Under the pieces are notes generated by a model. The model was not told where the DNA came from. It did no database searches and was given only the letters and a program-made list of their open reading frames with translations. From Casuarina equisetifolia (Eukaryota; Streptophyta; Magnoliopsida; Fagales; Casuarinaceae): a DNA stretch of 64,000 nucleotides. Within the stretch, counting starts at the first letter, position 1. Each line of letters begins with the position of its first letter. Shown here piece by piece: positions 1 to 13,500 of this stretch. A program made the position numbers and the translations under genes. Where the stretch lies: positions 22,576,682 through 22,640,681 of the forward strand of contig CM052360.1 in NCBI GenBank assembly GCA_028551475.1, in the 5' to 3' direction.

Positions 1-841
1 GGAGGGGTGGGGCCAGGCTGGGTGGCGGAGGAAGAGAGGGCAGGAAGAGGAGAAGAGGGAGAGGAAGGGGAAGGAGAGGAAGGAGGAGAGGGAGAGGAGA
101 AAGGGCGATAGTGGGATCAGGAAAAGAGAAAAGAGGAAGAGAAATGGGAGAGGACGTAGAAGAGGGAGGAGAAGGGGGAAGGTGAGCAAACGGGAAGGTG
201 GACTCATCAAAAAGAGCATCAGCAGCGATGTAGAAGCGACGGGTGTTGGGACAATAGCAGCGGTAGCCACGATAACTAGGAGAATAGCCAAGAAAAATAC
301 ACAGACGAGAGCGAGGGAAAAGTTTGTGAGGGGAATAGGGACGAAGGTAAGGAAAAACAGCACAACCAAAGGCAGGAAGAGAGGAGAGATCAGGAGGAGA
401 GTGAAAAATGGTTTGCTAGGGAGAGAGGTGATTAAGAACGAGGGTGGGAAGATGGTTAATCAAGAAAACGGAGGTCTCAAATGCAAAGTCCCAAAAATGG
501 AGCGGGACATAAAAGTGAGTGAGGAGGGCAAGGCCGGTCTCAACAATGTGACGGTGTTTCCGTTCCGTAGTACCATTTTGGAACGGAGAGTAGGGATAGG
601 CAATGCGCTGATGAATACCATGAGTGGTAAGAAAGGTATGAACAACAGTGGAGAGGAACTCGAGAGCACCATCACACTGAATCATGTGGAAAGGAAGCTG
701 CAACTGGGTGGTGACATAAGAATGAAAGGCAGTGAAAATGGAGAAGAACTGAGAGCGAGCAGAGAAGGGATAGAGCCAAGTAAAACGAGAGTAATCATCC
801 ACAAAACAAACATAATATTTATAACCATTGATAGAAGTTAC
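1..841 (-). pseudogene. Element A integrase core and C-terminal region
   Basis: The stretch 416-802 encodes an rve-type integrase core. It shows DDYSRFTW, then QCDGALEF, then the NGTTERKHRH box that carries the catalytic Glu, giving a recognisable D-D-E series. Downstream, at roughly 180-340 in another frame, is the copia integrase tail with GYSPSYRGYRCY, followed by a Pro/Ser-rich linker that reaches the window edge. In a live element the enzyme would join cDNA ends to host DNA in the nucleus. The change of frame between core and tail shows at least one indel. Confidence 0.85.
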
Positions 842-1542
842 AGGGGTGGGGCCCCATACATCAAAATGAACCAGTTCAAGGGGAGAAGAAGCCCTAGACT
901 GGGTGGGGGGATGGGGATGGCGATGGCTCTTACTAAGAGCACATGCAGTACATAGGGGAAGGGGGCCCGAGGGACAGGGGTGTTCGTCGAAGACAAAAGA
1001 TGAACAACTACATCAGAGGATGGGTAGCCCAGACGATGATGCCACAGTGAGAGGGAGCTGGAAGACGAAGCAGAGAAGGCCGACGAAGGAGGAGTTGGGG
1101 CAAACAGAGAAAGGCGATAGAGACTGTGATCAAGAGGCTCGTGGAGGAGGATCTGACCAGTGTATAAGGAACAAGCAGTAAAGTGAGTAGGAGAAAAATG
1201 AAAGAGACAGTGGTTATCATGAGTAAAATGTGAAAGAGAAAGTAGATTTTTAGTAATACTAGGAAAAACAAGGACATCAGACAAGCGAAAGTAAGGAGGA
1301 GAGGAAGACTGAAAAGTACCTATATGGGTGATGGGAAGGGAGACACCATCGCCCACAGTCAGCTGCTGAGATCCAGTATAGGGAGTGACAGTGGTGAGAG
1401 AGGCGGGGCTGTCAGTGACATGGTGGGTGGCCCCGGAGTCAGCAAACCAAGCAAAGGCAGTAAGGGCTGAGGGGGGAGTGGAGGGAAGATGGTCCAAAGG
1501 AAGGGGTAGGGAGCTCAAATGGGCCAGAGGAGGTGGTCTCAA
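842..1542 (-). pseudogene. Element A protease and gag-pre-integrase region
   Basis: The frame contains WFADSGATHHVT, the aspartic protease active site with its D-S-G triad intact, at about 1400-1440. It also contains WHHRLGYPSSDVV, the His-rich start of the gag-pre-integrase zinc region. The protease cuts the Gag-Pol polyprotein of copia particles. The end of this frame, after the gag-pre-integrase motif, drifts from copia-like sequence, which indicates a frameshift before the integrase core. The domain identity is certain; function is not expected. Confidence 0.87.
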
Positions 1543-1676
1543 AAGAGGAGGGGGAGTGAAGGCCGAAGATGCTAAAGGGGCCAGGCCTGATAGAGGAGTT
1601 TGGGCTAGGCCCGAAGGAATATGGGATGGGTTTGAAAAGGGGTAGGAAGAAAGGGCCGTAGGTAGGTGGGCTGGGT

Positions 1677-2808
1677 CTAAAGAGGATGGGTAGTGGGTTG
1701 AGTTATGAGGGGGAGTGGGGTGGGCTTGGGCGAGGTGGGCTTGAGGGGAGGGGGGAGGTTAGGCCGGGAAGTAAAAAGGGAGGGTGAGTGAGTTGTTGGG
1801 CTGGGGGGGGTGGTGGTGTATCTGTCCCGGCATGTAGTGGCATAGTGGCCACGCCGGCGACAGATCTGGCAATAGGGGACGCACCGGCGGCCACCACGAT
1901 CGCTGGCCACCGCATATGGCGGCACCGGCGGGGGGTTCACCTGTGGAAAAGAGGGATTTGGCAGCAACGGTGGCGAGGATTGCAGTGGAGAGGTGCATGG
2001 AGGCCACGCCGGCTGGGAAGAGCTTCGATTGGCAGAGGCAGAAGAGGGCAGACTATAAGCTGCAAAGGCCACGGGCAGAGGAGGAGCACTGGCATCTTGA
2101 GCGGCAACGTCGACCATGGACTCGTGAGAGAGAAGGAGTCCATGGAGATCTTCGCGCTGAGAGGGGCACGATGCAAGAGGATACTGAAATCGTGATGGTG
2201 AGGGGTTGAAATTCTGGGCCTAATCCGCGAAAAACGTGAGTGTTATAGTCGGAATCATGGAAGGACTCTCTGATTAGGGCTACTTGGTCAGCGATGTGGG
2301 TTGCTTGTTGAAGATATTCGGCAACGGTGCGGCCGCCTCGACGCATCGACTGAAGCTCCATGCGTAAAGAGGCGGCTGCGGGCGGTGGATTGAGCGGCAA
2401 AAGTGGTGGCTAAATAGAGCCAGATAGCGGCCAAAGAACGAAAGGTGGTGAGTTGGGCGACAATCGGAGTTGAGGTGGTCAAAAGCCATCCCATGGCGGT
2501 CCGATCACGGATGCGCCACTGGGAATGGGCGGGATTAGGGACTTGGGTGGGGCGAGAGGGCTGAGATGCGGTGGCAGAAACAGAGGCGGGAAGGATGAGA
2601 TGGGTGGGTGGTTCAAGTTAGAACCGTCGACGACCAGAAGAAGCTGAGCGGCGTCGAGGTACGGTTCTATCATAGTCCGCTAGATGACATAGTTGTTGCC
2701 GGTGAGGTGTTCCAACAATGATGGCTCCAGAAGGATGGTAGGGTTAGGAGAGGCATAGGTCGAGTCGGAGGGTTTGGTTGCATCTGGGCCAGTAGTGGAG
2801 GAGGACAT
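1677..2808 (-). pseudogene. Element A gag with CCHC zinc knuckle
   Basis: An ATG at 2808 opens the gag (MSSSTTGPDATKPSD...). The frame soon reaches LLEHLTGNNYVI followed by a TAG where copia gags read on into the nucleocapsid-proximal helix region. Other frames then continue gag: an IWLYLATTFA segment near 2400, a UBN2-type segment with VAEYLQQATHIAD and FRGLGPEFQP (about 2200-2340), and a CCHC knuckle CQICRRRGHYATTC at 1830-1871 matching CX2CX4HX4C. Gag would form the particle shell. Three or more frame changes make this a relic. Confidence 0.85.
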
Positions 2809-2921
2809 TAGGCTGGGTAGTAAGAGAGGGTGGGGTTAGGATGGGAAAAAAAAAGGAAGAGTGAAGGAGAGGAGAGCCCACTAGATGTCATCGGAGAACT
2901 TTTTTTGGCTCACGCCAGACT

Positions 2922-2933
2922 GGCTCGATACCA
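2922..2933 (-). other. Primer-binding site of element A
   Basis: The minus strand reads TGGTATCGAGCC. This is close to the initiator-tRNA-Met complement TGGTATCAGAGC used by plant copia elements, and it lies three bases inside the LTR. Confidence 0.8.
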
Positions 2934-2936
2934 AGA

Positions 2937-3169
2937 TGAGTAGAGGAACGGGCTGGAAACACTTCAGCCATGAAACAAACAGAAGAAGAAAGTAGCTGTA
3001 TTTTGTATATTATCAATCTGTAGTGTACACCGTGAGTTTTATACATAAAAGGCACAAATAGATACAATGATATCGGTACCCCTATAGGACTAGGGTGATC
3101 ATGGTGAGCTAAGTGATGTGACCGTGTGTGTAGGTGTAGGTGTAGGTGTAGGAATAGGTACATTTAACA
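2937..3169 (-). repeat. 5' LTR of element A
   Basis: On the minus strand the LTR starts TGTTAAATGTACC (at 3169) and ends near CTCA at 2937, three bases before the primer-binding site. It is about 233 bp. It carries a small 6-bp (GTGTAG-type) minisatellite at about 3127-3157. The left boundary is inferred from the TG...CA rule, because the other LTR is not in the window. Confidence 0.75.
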
Positions 3170-4805
3170 CTCCCGCCTGCACGGAGTGGGCGGTGTCTGA
3201 AACGCCTGTATCTCAGGCCTCCATTCGACTACCCCTTAAAAAATTGTAACCACCTGCAACGTCTTATATAAAATCGAAAAATGAAAAAGTCAGAAAATAA
3301 GCACTCGGTCATACAACTTGGGACCAGTGATAGTAGATCTGTGCAATCAGAATAAGAGGCGGGAGAAGAATCAGAGCCAGAAAAGAGTTAAGACCAAAAA
3401 AAAAAAAAAAGAGGGAGAAAGAGGATAAACAACACGTACCATATAGATTTAGCATATCCAGAAAAGGGATGGGAGAAATTCGAAAATTTTACAAATCAAA
3501 ACCAAAAGGAAAAAATAAGGAAAGCATATGTTTGCCAGATATGGAGAGAAGGCTGTGGCTAAAAGTTCTGAAAGAGACATGGTCGGGAGGGGGAATATAG
3601 TCTTCTTAGGGTTAGCTCGTAGACTTTCACTAGGGATCCAAGTAGCATAAATGAAGGGAATGGTCATTTAAGTGAAAAAAAAAAAAACTCATTTGTTAGG
3701 AGAAATTTAAAAGGATGATGTAAAAACAATAATAATCAGACCTTTCTCGATTGAAAAACATGTTTATTGATATTGTTTGCCTAATTTCATGTGAGAGACT
3801 TGTGAAATAATTTTGCATAATTATCTTTTATCCAGTAATTACTTCATGTGAATATTTTTTACAATTTAATATATGGTTTTTTCACCTCGAAAAATCATCT
3901 TTATAATTTTATAAAGTATATTAGAGTTTTATTTTTTCCAATGTTAGAGCTTTGGTTTAATATTTCTTCATAATCCAAATTTAGTCTTTTTATACCATAT
4001 GAAATGATCATGTACACCTCTCTTCGAAATATTTTAGTAAGGAAAAATTACATAAAATCATCCTTATCATTATATTATTTGTTCAATGTGTACACTTGTA
4101 TGTAAAATTCCATCAAACAAGTTTTTGGACATGTAGACTTGCATGTAGAATTTTATTGAACACTAGACAATTTTGTTTTGCTAATCTTTATAGGAACAAC
4201 TAGTTATTGCAAAGAACAAATTGTTCACTATGGAGGAAAATTTCTTTAGTTATTGCTTTTATTTTGATTATTCTTACTTTTGTACAAACCATTTAGTCTG
4301 CTAAATAAATTGAATTTCTTTTATTTTATTGAATGAGAGAAAACCAATACAATTTGCTTCAATAATATTTTCTATGATTTTGATTTCTTTCCTTGTGCAA
4401 TAGATGTTTATGGTTATTTTGTATAAGCTAAATGATATCATTTGAATATTTTTATTCTGCCTCTATTTTATATTCTCAATATTTGTTTGTTTACATGGGA
4501 TTTACAAGTTCTAAGTAGAATATTTATAGGCACAAAAATGGCTATGCAACATGTCATTTTCCACTCTCGCATCGTGTAGAATGAGAGAGGTACAAGAAAA
4601 GCATCTAAATTTATTCATGCCTATAAAAAATAGAATTAAATGCAAATAGGGTAATTTATTATTTTATATTTGTTTAGGTGTCCATCAGATTTGAGTTTCT
4701 CCAAGATATTTTAATAGAATGTGAAATGATAATGTGCATTACGTTTGCTTCTTAGTTTTGGGCATACATCTTTTGGCAATGCATTTCATAACACTTGGTA
4801 GCAGT

Positions 4806-5254
4806 TGTTAGAAAAGAAAACTTTATAGGATCTGTGTAGATAGATCTAAAACACCATTTGTATGATTTTGATTTAGCAAACAAACACAAAGAGAATAGAT
4901 AGAAACATATTGCTCTTGCGATCTATTCTTTCAGTGTCATAAACCCAATAATGTGATTTGGAACTCGGGCTTAGGCGAATATCCTCTATTCTCATAAGAA
5001 TCACTGGTTTGATGAGAGAACCTAGGGTTTTGTCTCTTTTTTAAAAAGCAACCTTATGAAACCCTAATAATAAGATGTATATATATCATGAGCTAGAGGA
5101 TAAGACCTAGCCTTACTTTATGTGCAACCCAATAGGCCCACTCATCACAGCCCTATTTGGTTAGTCACGGCCCACATCAGCCAATCATATATAGAACTCA
5201 TGGACCAACTTAATATAGCCCACTTAAGTAAGCTTAATAAAAATTAAGCTAACA
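4806..5254. mobile_element. Solo LTR nested in family F copy 1
   Basis: Copies 2 and 3 of family F read straight through this point, while copy 1 carries an extra 449 bp starting TGTTAG and ending CTAACA. GTAGCA occurs on both sides (4798-4803 and 5255-5260) and only once in the uninterrupted copies, which supports insertion with target duplication. On the left, two extra bases lie between the duplication and TG. No coding domains are inside, so this is a solo LTR rather than a full element. Confidence 0.8.
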
Positions 5255-8200
5255 GTAGCAACTGTGAATTATGATGCATTGATCTTTCAGTATCGTAGCA
5301 CTCGCTTGAATTGTGAGGAGGGAAAGAAAGAACAACTAACAACCTACAAAATGAGAATGTAGGGTGGAAATATTTGGCATAGCTGCACATTGTCCGAGGG
5401 GTTATCCGGTCAAAGTTAATAGTTAAAAGGCAAGCCAATAATTCACTCTTCAAGAATGACAAGTACACAACCTTTCACTCTTAAGATTTACCCCACAGTA
5501 TAAGAGTATTTATTGGTCCCATATGCTCGCTAGTTTGCCCGTAATGAGCCTTTGATCATGCGATCTAGTCCGTGGGCAGGAGTTGTCATCCATCGTCAAA
5601 TCTAAGTAAGAGACACTTTGCTTAAGCTAGATGTCACCTATGCTGTGAGATCTATTAAAAAAAAGGACGCTTCCTAGGTCATGTGTTTGTTGCATGCTAG
5701 GTTGATTCCTAGTCATGGCTTGTGTGTGGTGAGATGGAGGCGAAGCAACAGATTTGCACTTGCATGCCTTGAGTAACACTTTTCAAAGCGAGTTGATATC
5801 TCTAAGTAGTTTTTGTTGCCGCAGATGCTTTTTTCATACTTTACAAGCATTTAACGTTATCTTATAACTTTGTTGGGTGGGTTGGGTTGTTGGAAATTAT
5901 AGTGTTGCCCATATTTTATTGTCCATAGAATACATGTGTAAGGACTTTATTGTATTTTACAATTCTTTTATTCTTTAAGTGCCTTCGAGCAGATCACCTA
6001 TTCTGTAAAAAATGTTTTTATCTATTTAAGTTATTTAAGGAGTTAAGATGTATAAAAAGCTGGATTAAAAGGATTTTTCCTTGCACAGTAGTCATGCCAC
6101 AACTCAACCATACAATAGCTCGCTATCACCCTGTAATTGCTACATTCTTGCATATGTTGCTGCAAAAGTCATATTTAAATCTCTAATTTTGTTGTACATT
6201 AACTCAATTTGAACTAGTCTTTTCCCATTTTTGCATTTCTTCCTCATTCTTTTGATTTTTATTAATTTTTAAATTTTTCACTTTTCAAACATACATTGAA
6301 GTGCAATTTTGAAATTTATATCATTTTTCTTTGAATGAAATCTTTTGAAGGGAGGTGTAAATGATTTTTTCATATGCTAACAAAAGATTAAATTTGGATT
6401 GTGAAAAATATTAGTTAAAAATCCGACATTAGAAACAAGATAAAACTTATAATATGCAGTATAAAATTAGATAATTCCTCTTCACTTAGAAAATCCTAAA
6501 AATGGTTATTTGATTTAAGAAAAAAACATAAATTGAACTATAAAAAAAATTGACATAACACGATTACTAAATAAAAGATAATTATGTAAAAAAATTTTAC
6601 AAAAGTCTCACATAAAATTAGGCAAACATCAACATCAAACATGTTTCGTAACAAAAAATGTCCTACTATTATAGTTTTTAACATCATCCATTTAAATTAC
6701 TTGCTAATAAATGAGGTTTTTCATTTTTGTTTTCTAGTAGATGACCATTCCCTTTGTCTATGCTGCTTGGATCTCATGTCAAGTGTACGGGTTAGCCTTT
6801 AGAAGTCTATTACCAAACATTGGCGTTTATAAAAATCGAAAAGTGTATGCAATGCCCATCATTTTGGTAGTACACGAATAAGGCCTTATTTGATAAAAAT
6901 CCTTGATGATTATTGTTGCAAAAAGAAAATTAATTAAGCTGCAAATTGTCATATCTTACGCCCATATTTGATGATATCTTCCTTCTTAGGCAAGCTATAA
7001 AGTAACAAAAGATCAGCCTACTCACAAGGCCCAAGTGGCACGTCGCCTAAAAATTCCTCATGCCACCCAACCTAGGCCTAACTTAGCCCAAGAAGTCGAA
7101 GTGCCAAAAGAGCCGACTAGTCCTGCCTAAGGCATGGATGAACGAGCTCCACAAGATACATAGGCCGATGGCTAGCAGGGCAATCTGAATGGCAAAAGTG
7201 GCATCAACTAGGCAATAGTAGCCATAAAACAACTTTCCCGACTGACATGAGCAGATTTTATCATAATAGAACTCCACTGATACAAAATTTATAACTAGAG
7301 ACATTGGACTTTGGAATGCTTGGGCATCAGATGGTGAAGGGATCATAGGGGTTTTACTTTTCAGGCAATCAAATGGATAATTTATATGCTAAGCAAAGTT
7401 GCAAATTGAAATTTATAAAAGTGACGAACCTTGTTATACTGGAAAATAAAACATTTCGGCCTTCTAAAAGAGGCCCACTTTATGCAAGGCGTTTATTGAT
7501 TTTTTGATTAAGCTACAAGTTGAATGCACCATGCTAAATTAGGCAATTCCTCTTTATATAAGTAAAGGGACCCTTTCTTTCTAAGTATTTGTATGGAACA
7601 TGCTTTTCTTTGCTTTGATCATTTTACTTTTATCCTAAGATTCTTCTTGTAATGTTGTAGGATTTGTATAGGCATGGTTGCCTACCATTTTTATTTGGTA
7701 ACATAGAAAAGTTGAGTGTTAGAGGAATTTCAAGCAGTACGACAACTAAACCATTGTTTTCCCTTCTAAGAGGAACAACTAATCTAAAGTGCATCTCATC
7801 TTGGTGTTGAAATCAAGTTGTGTTAAGAATAACATGAAATGTCTCATATTCTTTAAAGTTTTACTTAAGAATTCTCATTAAAATCAAAATATTTAACTTT
7901 TTTTACAAGCTTGTTCCAAAGAAGAAATTGGCAATTATTTTGTTTGCTCCTTGCTCAAATCATTTTCTTGTTCTTTTTTTTATTTATTTTTTTTTTATTT
8001 TTAACAGCTCAAAGGTTCAAGTTTTTCAGAAAAGTCCAACTTTGTGATGCAACATATTTCCCCATCATTTGAAAATAGGAGTTGTGAAGCATTTTAGTAG
8101 AGGAAGAAGTGGTACTAATAAAGCATTTGTTCAAGAATGCAAAAGAATCGGAAATGGTAGTCATTTTGTACACATCACCAAACTCACAAGGAGTCATTAC

Positions 8201-9649
8201 CGAGTTTGGAGGGTTCAAGTTTTGCCTAACGGATTTACGTTCATATCTAACATCATCTGAATAAGTTTATATGGAAACTTATTAAAATGTATGTTCCCTC
8301 ACGATTAAGTTTCCTATGGTTCTACTTATATTATCTTCTCCAATATGTTACCTCCTTTGCTTCTTATAATAGTCTTCACTCACTAAGCACAATTAGATCT
8401 TGGTTTTTAATTTCTGCCCGTTCTGCTCACCACAAGAGCAAGGCGGAGAGTTGGTTCATTGGATTCGAGATCCACTAGTAAACATAATTTTGTGGTTGTT
8501 ATTCTTTATGAATTCATTCACGCATTATTCCATTATATGGAAAAGCTTATGAAGATGCTATTTGAATACGAACCAAACTTGTATATTGTTTCACTTGAAT
8601 ATGATTTTTTCTTTAGTTTAAACATATTTAAGCATTTACATATTCTTTTTACATTCATTGCTTTGATAGTTTATAATTTTTATGTTTGGATTTTTAATCT
8701 TTAGACATTAGTTTTGTTCATTAAGCAACTCATTGTCCAGTGGCATTATCCGTGAAGATATTTGAAAAATAGAGCATTAATGTATTGTGTATATTTATGG
8801 TAATATCATACATTCCTATTCTTTTTATGTTAGCTATAACAACTTAGGCTTTTTTTTATATTAACTTATACAACATATTTTACTAAATAGCATGACATTC
8901 TGTATGGCAATAACATCTTTATCCTTTCAGATCATGTATTTAAAAATAAAATTGATTTAAAGATTAGTAATACCATTATTTGATATGTACTTTGTTGGAT
9001 ATAAAATAAGTTCAAAAAATGGTTTTAATGCTTAGGCAGCTTAATTTTTAATAAGAAGAAGCTCATTCCTTAGTTCATTCCTCAATGTCATGGTATTTTA
9101 AGAAATCAATGATTAAATATATTGTGAGAAACTAAATATCATATGATATATCATATCCATCGGTCCGTATTTTTAGTTCGGAACATAGGTGCATGCATGG
9201 TTGGACGCACATTGACACATAGCGTCCTATATATAAAGGTTGAAGAATGCTGAAAAGCCCTTGTGAAAAGGTAGGCTGAGCCTTATTGTATGGAGAAAGA
9301 GAGATTTGGGCTTTCAAACAGGGCCTACTTTGTGCTGGTGTTTTCGCACTAGTCACTTTAAATTGAGTTAGAAGACCGTTAGATGCACCGTTTTGTTAGG
9401 TGTTTTAATCCCAATGTGCCTTTATGAGGGAAACCTGGCATCGTGGCCTTCAACGCCACAGGCCTTCCACCTTGTCTCGTGACAAAAGGCTTCTTCATTT
9501 TTATATTTCAGATATATCCTTTTCTTGCCTTGTTGTCTCTTTCCGACCTTCGTCACCTTCGAACCTTCTTGTCATACCCTCGTCTTCCTACCCGCTATCC
9601 AGTCTTCTGATGAAATATACTTTAACATAAGATGCAGTAATGTCTGTAG

Positions 9650-10571
9650 CTTTTCAGGTTGGTTGGTTACAAAGTTGATTCTTTGATTGTAAATTCATGT
9701 GGTCCTTTTTTTTTTCTGCCATCTTTTTTTTGATCGATTAAATCATTGTGTTTCTTTTTATTTTTTCCTTTTTATTTTCATCTCTCTTTTGATTTGTTAA
9801 ATCTAAGTGCCATTTTTCTTTTTTCTCTGATCTGTTAGATCTCTTACTTGGTCTTTTTTTTATATATTTTATTTGCTTCCCATCTCTTTTTTTGATTTGT
9901 AAAATCTTTGTTCCCATATCTTTTTTGGATATGTTATATCTATATGTTAGTTAACTCTTTTGTTTCTTGTCTCATATTTTGATTGCAAAGATCTCTTGAT
10001 TAGAGGTCCTGAGTTGTATGACTAGTTAGAGAAATCCTTTCAAAGATCTTATCTTTTGTTTCTTTTCTGACTTTTTCTTTAAATTTTAATTTTTAGTTTC
10101 CATATCTTGTTATCTTTCTCATCTTTTCTTTTGTCAAATTTCTTCTCCATTCTCATATTTGCCTCTTCATTTAAGCTTAATTGTTTTTTTTTGATCTGTT
10201 AAACCTATAAGTTCCCCCCCTTTTTTTTTCTCTCCACCATATCTCTTTTGATCTGTTAAACCTATTTGTTTCTTATTTCTTTTTTTTTTTTCCTTTCATT
10301 TCTCTTTTGATCTGTTAAACCTATTTGTTTCTTATTTGTTTCTTTTTTCCTTTCATTTCTCTTTTAAGCTGTTAAACCTAGTTGTTTCTTATTTCTTTTT
10401 TTTTTTTCGCTTCCATTTTTCTTTCGGTATGTTAAATTTATACATTTTTTACTCTTTTTTTTTGTTGGGTGTCTCAGGTTGTTCTCATATGTTACTTTTT
10501 GAATATTCCTTTTTTATTGTTTTTTCATCTGTTAAATTTTTTTTCAAAACTTTTATTTTTGGGTTTCCATC
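9650..10571. repeat. T-rich subterminal repeat tract (right arm of F copy 1)
   Basis: This is long T-rich DNA in which a core close to GATCTGTTAAACCTA recurs about ten times, every 55-80 bp. Examples are near 9790, 9830, 10195, 10250, 10310 and 10370. The reverse complement (TTAACAGATCAAA) recurs in the A-rich tracts at 27430-27780, 34911-35250 and 40972-41460. I see no gene here. Confidence 0.7.
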
Positions 10572-13500
10572 TGTTTGGTAAAATTCTACATACAAGTGTA
10601 CATGTCGAACAAGTAATATAATGATCAGTATGAGTATCGTCCCACGAAGACTGATGTTTACTAAACTAATTAAGTACTAATGATGAATAGAATCTAGGAT
10701 TTATCTAGCAACTCAAAGTGGTAAAACATGGACTAAACAACTAAATTTAACCTAAGCTTGATTAACCAAAGATGCTAGAGCGTCTGATTTCACCTAGTTA
10801 CTAGTTACAAATGTCGATCATCCATGCTAGCTAGATTAATTCTACTCATGTGATGGCGGAATCTCCTAACTTATTCATTATCCTATGTCAAAGTATAGCG
10901 AACCTACTTAGCTCATTAACTCACTGTGAGTCTGTATATGAGTTAAATAAGCTAAATGCATTAAGATATGTGAATATTCCAGTTTACACCTAAAGTCACA
11001 CAAATCATATGGTATATGTCTATCCATATTAATCTATGGTTGCATATTACATGAAGCAACTACATGTCATCTCTGTTCGGTCTCAAACATGCAAATCATA
11101 TCAATTAAGTGATATATAATCACCTAAAAGCATTAAGCTCTGTAATATGCAACTTCACATTCATAAAATATCTCACAAAATATAAATAATCATAATATTC
11201 CTACTTCATAATCAAGTTCCATCATAGCTCTAACAAACTAAACTAGAACAACATATTTATTGATAACTCTATATTTTATAGAGTTATTAATAGTATTTTA
11301 GGTAATGTTTAATATAGTTTTTATTAAATTATATTTGTATTTAATTATATTTTATTATTTTATGTAGTAAACCCAAAAGAAAAGAAAAAGAAAAAAAGGA
11401 AACAATAAATCAACAAAAATGTTCACCAATTATCACACCATTTATCATGTGAGATCCTTGACAAAGAAAGAAGGAAAAGAGAGGAAACACGTGGGACCTA
11501 TGTAGAAGAATTGACGAAGGTGAACGTGAAAGTCAAAGGAAGGAAAGAGAAATGGGAAATGCTTTTATTGAGAAAACGGTCGGCAAGTGGGTATGGTGAG
11601 TGGAAAACACGTGGGACCCAGCTATTATGTAAAAGAGAGAGGAGAAATTAATGGGTTCTTTGCCGCGTGAGTGGAAAAACGTGGGAACAATGAGAAACGT
11701 GTGAAGAGGAAGAAGCGGCTTTTATTTGGAAGGAGGCGGACCGAACAAAACGAGGGGATAAACGGAAATAACAGAGAGAAGGCCGAAGCATCGTGTGGCT
11801 TCTCCCGCGCCGGAAAATCAGAATCCACGCCCGACAGCGCGGGACTCTGTGACGTCGGACGGAAGTGCGAACACCGACCGTACGCACGTTCTTTTCCGGC
11901 GAGGGAGCTTTGTATTATCTAGGCAATATTTTCTGTTTTCTAACCTTATTTTGTGTGTTTTCCGACGAGGGGAGACCAGATTTGCATTCCTTGTATAATT
12001 TCCTGCAATTCTGTGGCAGTTGTGTGTGAATTCGTGGTAGTTTTAGGCGAAGAAGTGCAAACGCCAACTTTGTCTTTTTCGTCAGATTTACATATTTCTG
12101 TTGGGGATTTGCTCAATCTATTTGCAGATCTGCAATCTACACATCCCGATCTATCTTTCCTGAAGTTTCTGTGAAGACAGGCGGCGGACGGCGGCGACGC
12201 GTGGTGGCCGGACGGCGGCGCATGTCACCGGTGCGTGTCAGCGCGTGCGAAAGCGCGTGAGGGCGCGTCTCTACTTGTTTTCTTCTCGTTTTCCAGACAG
12301 CTTCTCCTCCTCCTCCTGATGTGCAGATTTGTGCAATTTGTTTTGTGATTTGAAAACATTTCGTGACAGCTTTAATGTTTTTAAATTTTAGAATATTTTG
12401 TTCACGTTTTTGCACTGATTTAATTTGTGTAAATATGTTATTTTAATTTATTGTGTTAGAGCTACGATGGAACTTGATTATGATGTATGAATGATGAGAT
12501 TGTTTGTGTTTTGTGAGATATTTTAGGAATGTGAAGTTGCATGTTATTGATCTTAATGCATTTAAGTGATTAGCTACCACTTAGATAATCTGATTTACAT
12601 ATTTGAGTTCGAACGACGACAATATGCAGTTGCTTCATGTAATATACAACCATAGATTAATATGGATAAAACTATACCATATGATTTGTGTGGCTTTAGG
12701 TGTAAACTGGAATTTTCACAAATCTTAATGTATTTAGTTCATTTAATTCATATGTAGACATACAATGAGTTAATGAATTAAGTAAGTTTGTTACACCTAG
12801 ACATAGGGTAGTGAATACATTAAGAAATTCTGCCATCACATGAATAGAATAAATCTTACAAGCATAAATGATCAGTATTTGTACTGAGTAATTAGGTGAA
12901 ATCGAAAGTTCTAGCACATTTCGTTTATCAATTTTAGATTAAATTTAATTTTTAAATTCATATTTTACCATTTTGAGTTGCTAGATAAACTTTAGAGTCT
13001 ATTCATCATTAGTAATTAGTTAGTTTAGTGAACACTAGTCTTCGTGGGACGATATCTGTACTTATCATTATATTACTTGTTCGACATATACACTTGCATG
13101 TAGGATTTAACCGAACATTTATAGAAATTAAATTAGTGCAAAAATGTGAACAAAACATTCTAGAATTTAAAAACATTAAAGATGTCACCAAAATGTCTTT
13201 AAATCACAAAAGGATTACACAAATCTGCACATAAGGGGGAGAAGAAGAATCTGTCTAAAGAACGGGAGAAAAACAAGCTGACACGCGCCCTCACGCGCTT
13301 TCGCACGTGCTGCCACGCGCCGCTGCCGCCCGCCGCCGGTCTTCACAGAAACTTCCAGAGAGGTAGATTAGGATGTCTGGAGTGCCAATCTGCTGAGAAA
13401 TCCTTCAAATCTGCTCCAGAAACGTGTAGATCTGACGGAAAAGGTTCAAACGGTGTTCGCCGTTCTTTGCCGGAAATCGCATGCAACTGCTACAGATTTG

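Larger units (their letters stand above)
1..3169 (-). mobile_element. Ty1/copia LTR retrotransposon A (5' LTR to integrase; rest beyond window)
   Basis: Read on the minus strand, this runs 5' LTR, primer-binding site, gag, protease, gag-pre-integrase and integrase. That order, with integrase ahead of reverse transcriptase, defines Ty1/copia. Reverse transcriptase, RNase H and the 3' LTR would lie left of position 1. The coding frame is split by stops and frameshifts, so the copy is dead. The LTR edge at 3169 abuts CTCCC, the expected start of a target duplication whose partner is outside the window. The insertion is inside repeat family F, because the sequence from 3170 on matches the interior of the F copy near 28.74 kb. 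Confidence 0.93.
3170..10571. repeat. Repeat family F, copy 1 (long-armed non-coding element)
   Basis: Positions 3170-6190 match 28746-31290 and, in part, 41462-43322 at high identity in the same order. The right part is an inverted, diverged copy of the left arm of the family. Positions 6350-6800 are the reverse complement of 3600-4040. Positions 9430-9620 are the reverse complement of a stretch near 28040-28110. About 9230-9320 matches one inverted unit of the 75-bp minisatellite found at 28350-28745. The end is a T-rich tract. No transposase or long conserved frame is visible. The design, long inverted arms with subterminal repeats, fits a non-autonomous DNA transposon (Mutator-like or foldback), but that class is inference. 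Confidence 0.7.

Noticed and set aside
182..2209. Plus-strand open frames of up to 257 codons opposite element A
   Set aside because: They are antisense to gag, protease and integrase domains that read correctly on the minus strand.
7083..7346. 87-codon minus-strand frame
   Set aside because: It falls in repeat family F DNA and shows no recognised domain or conserved counterpart in the other copies.
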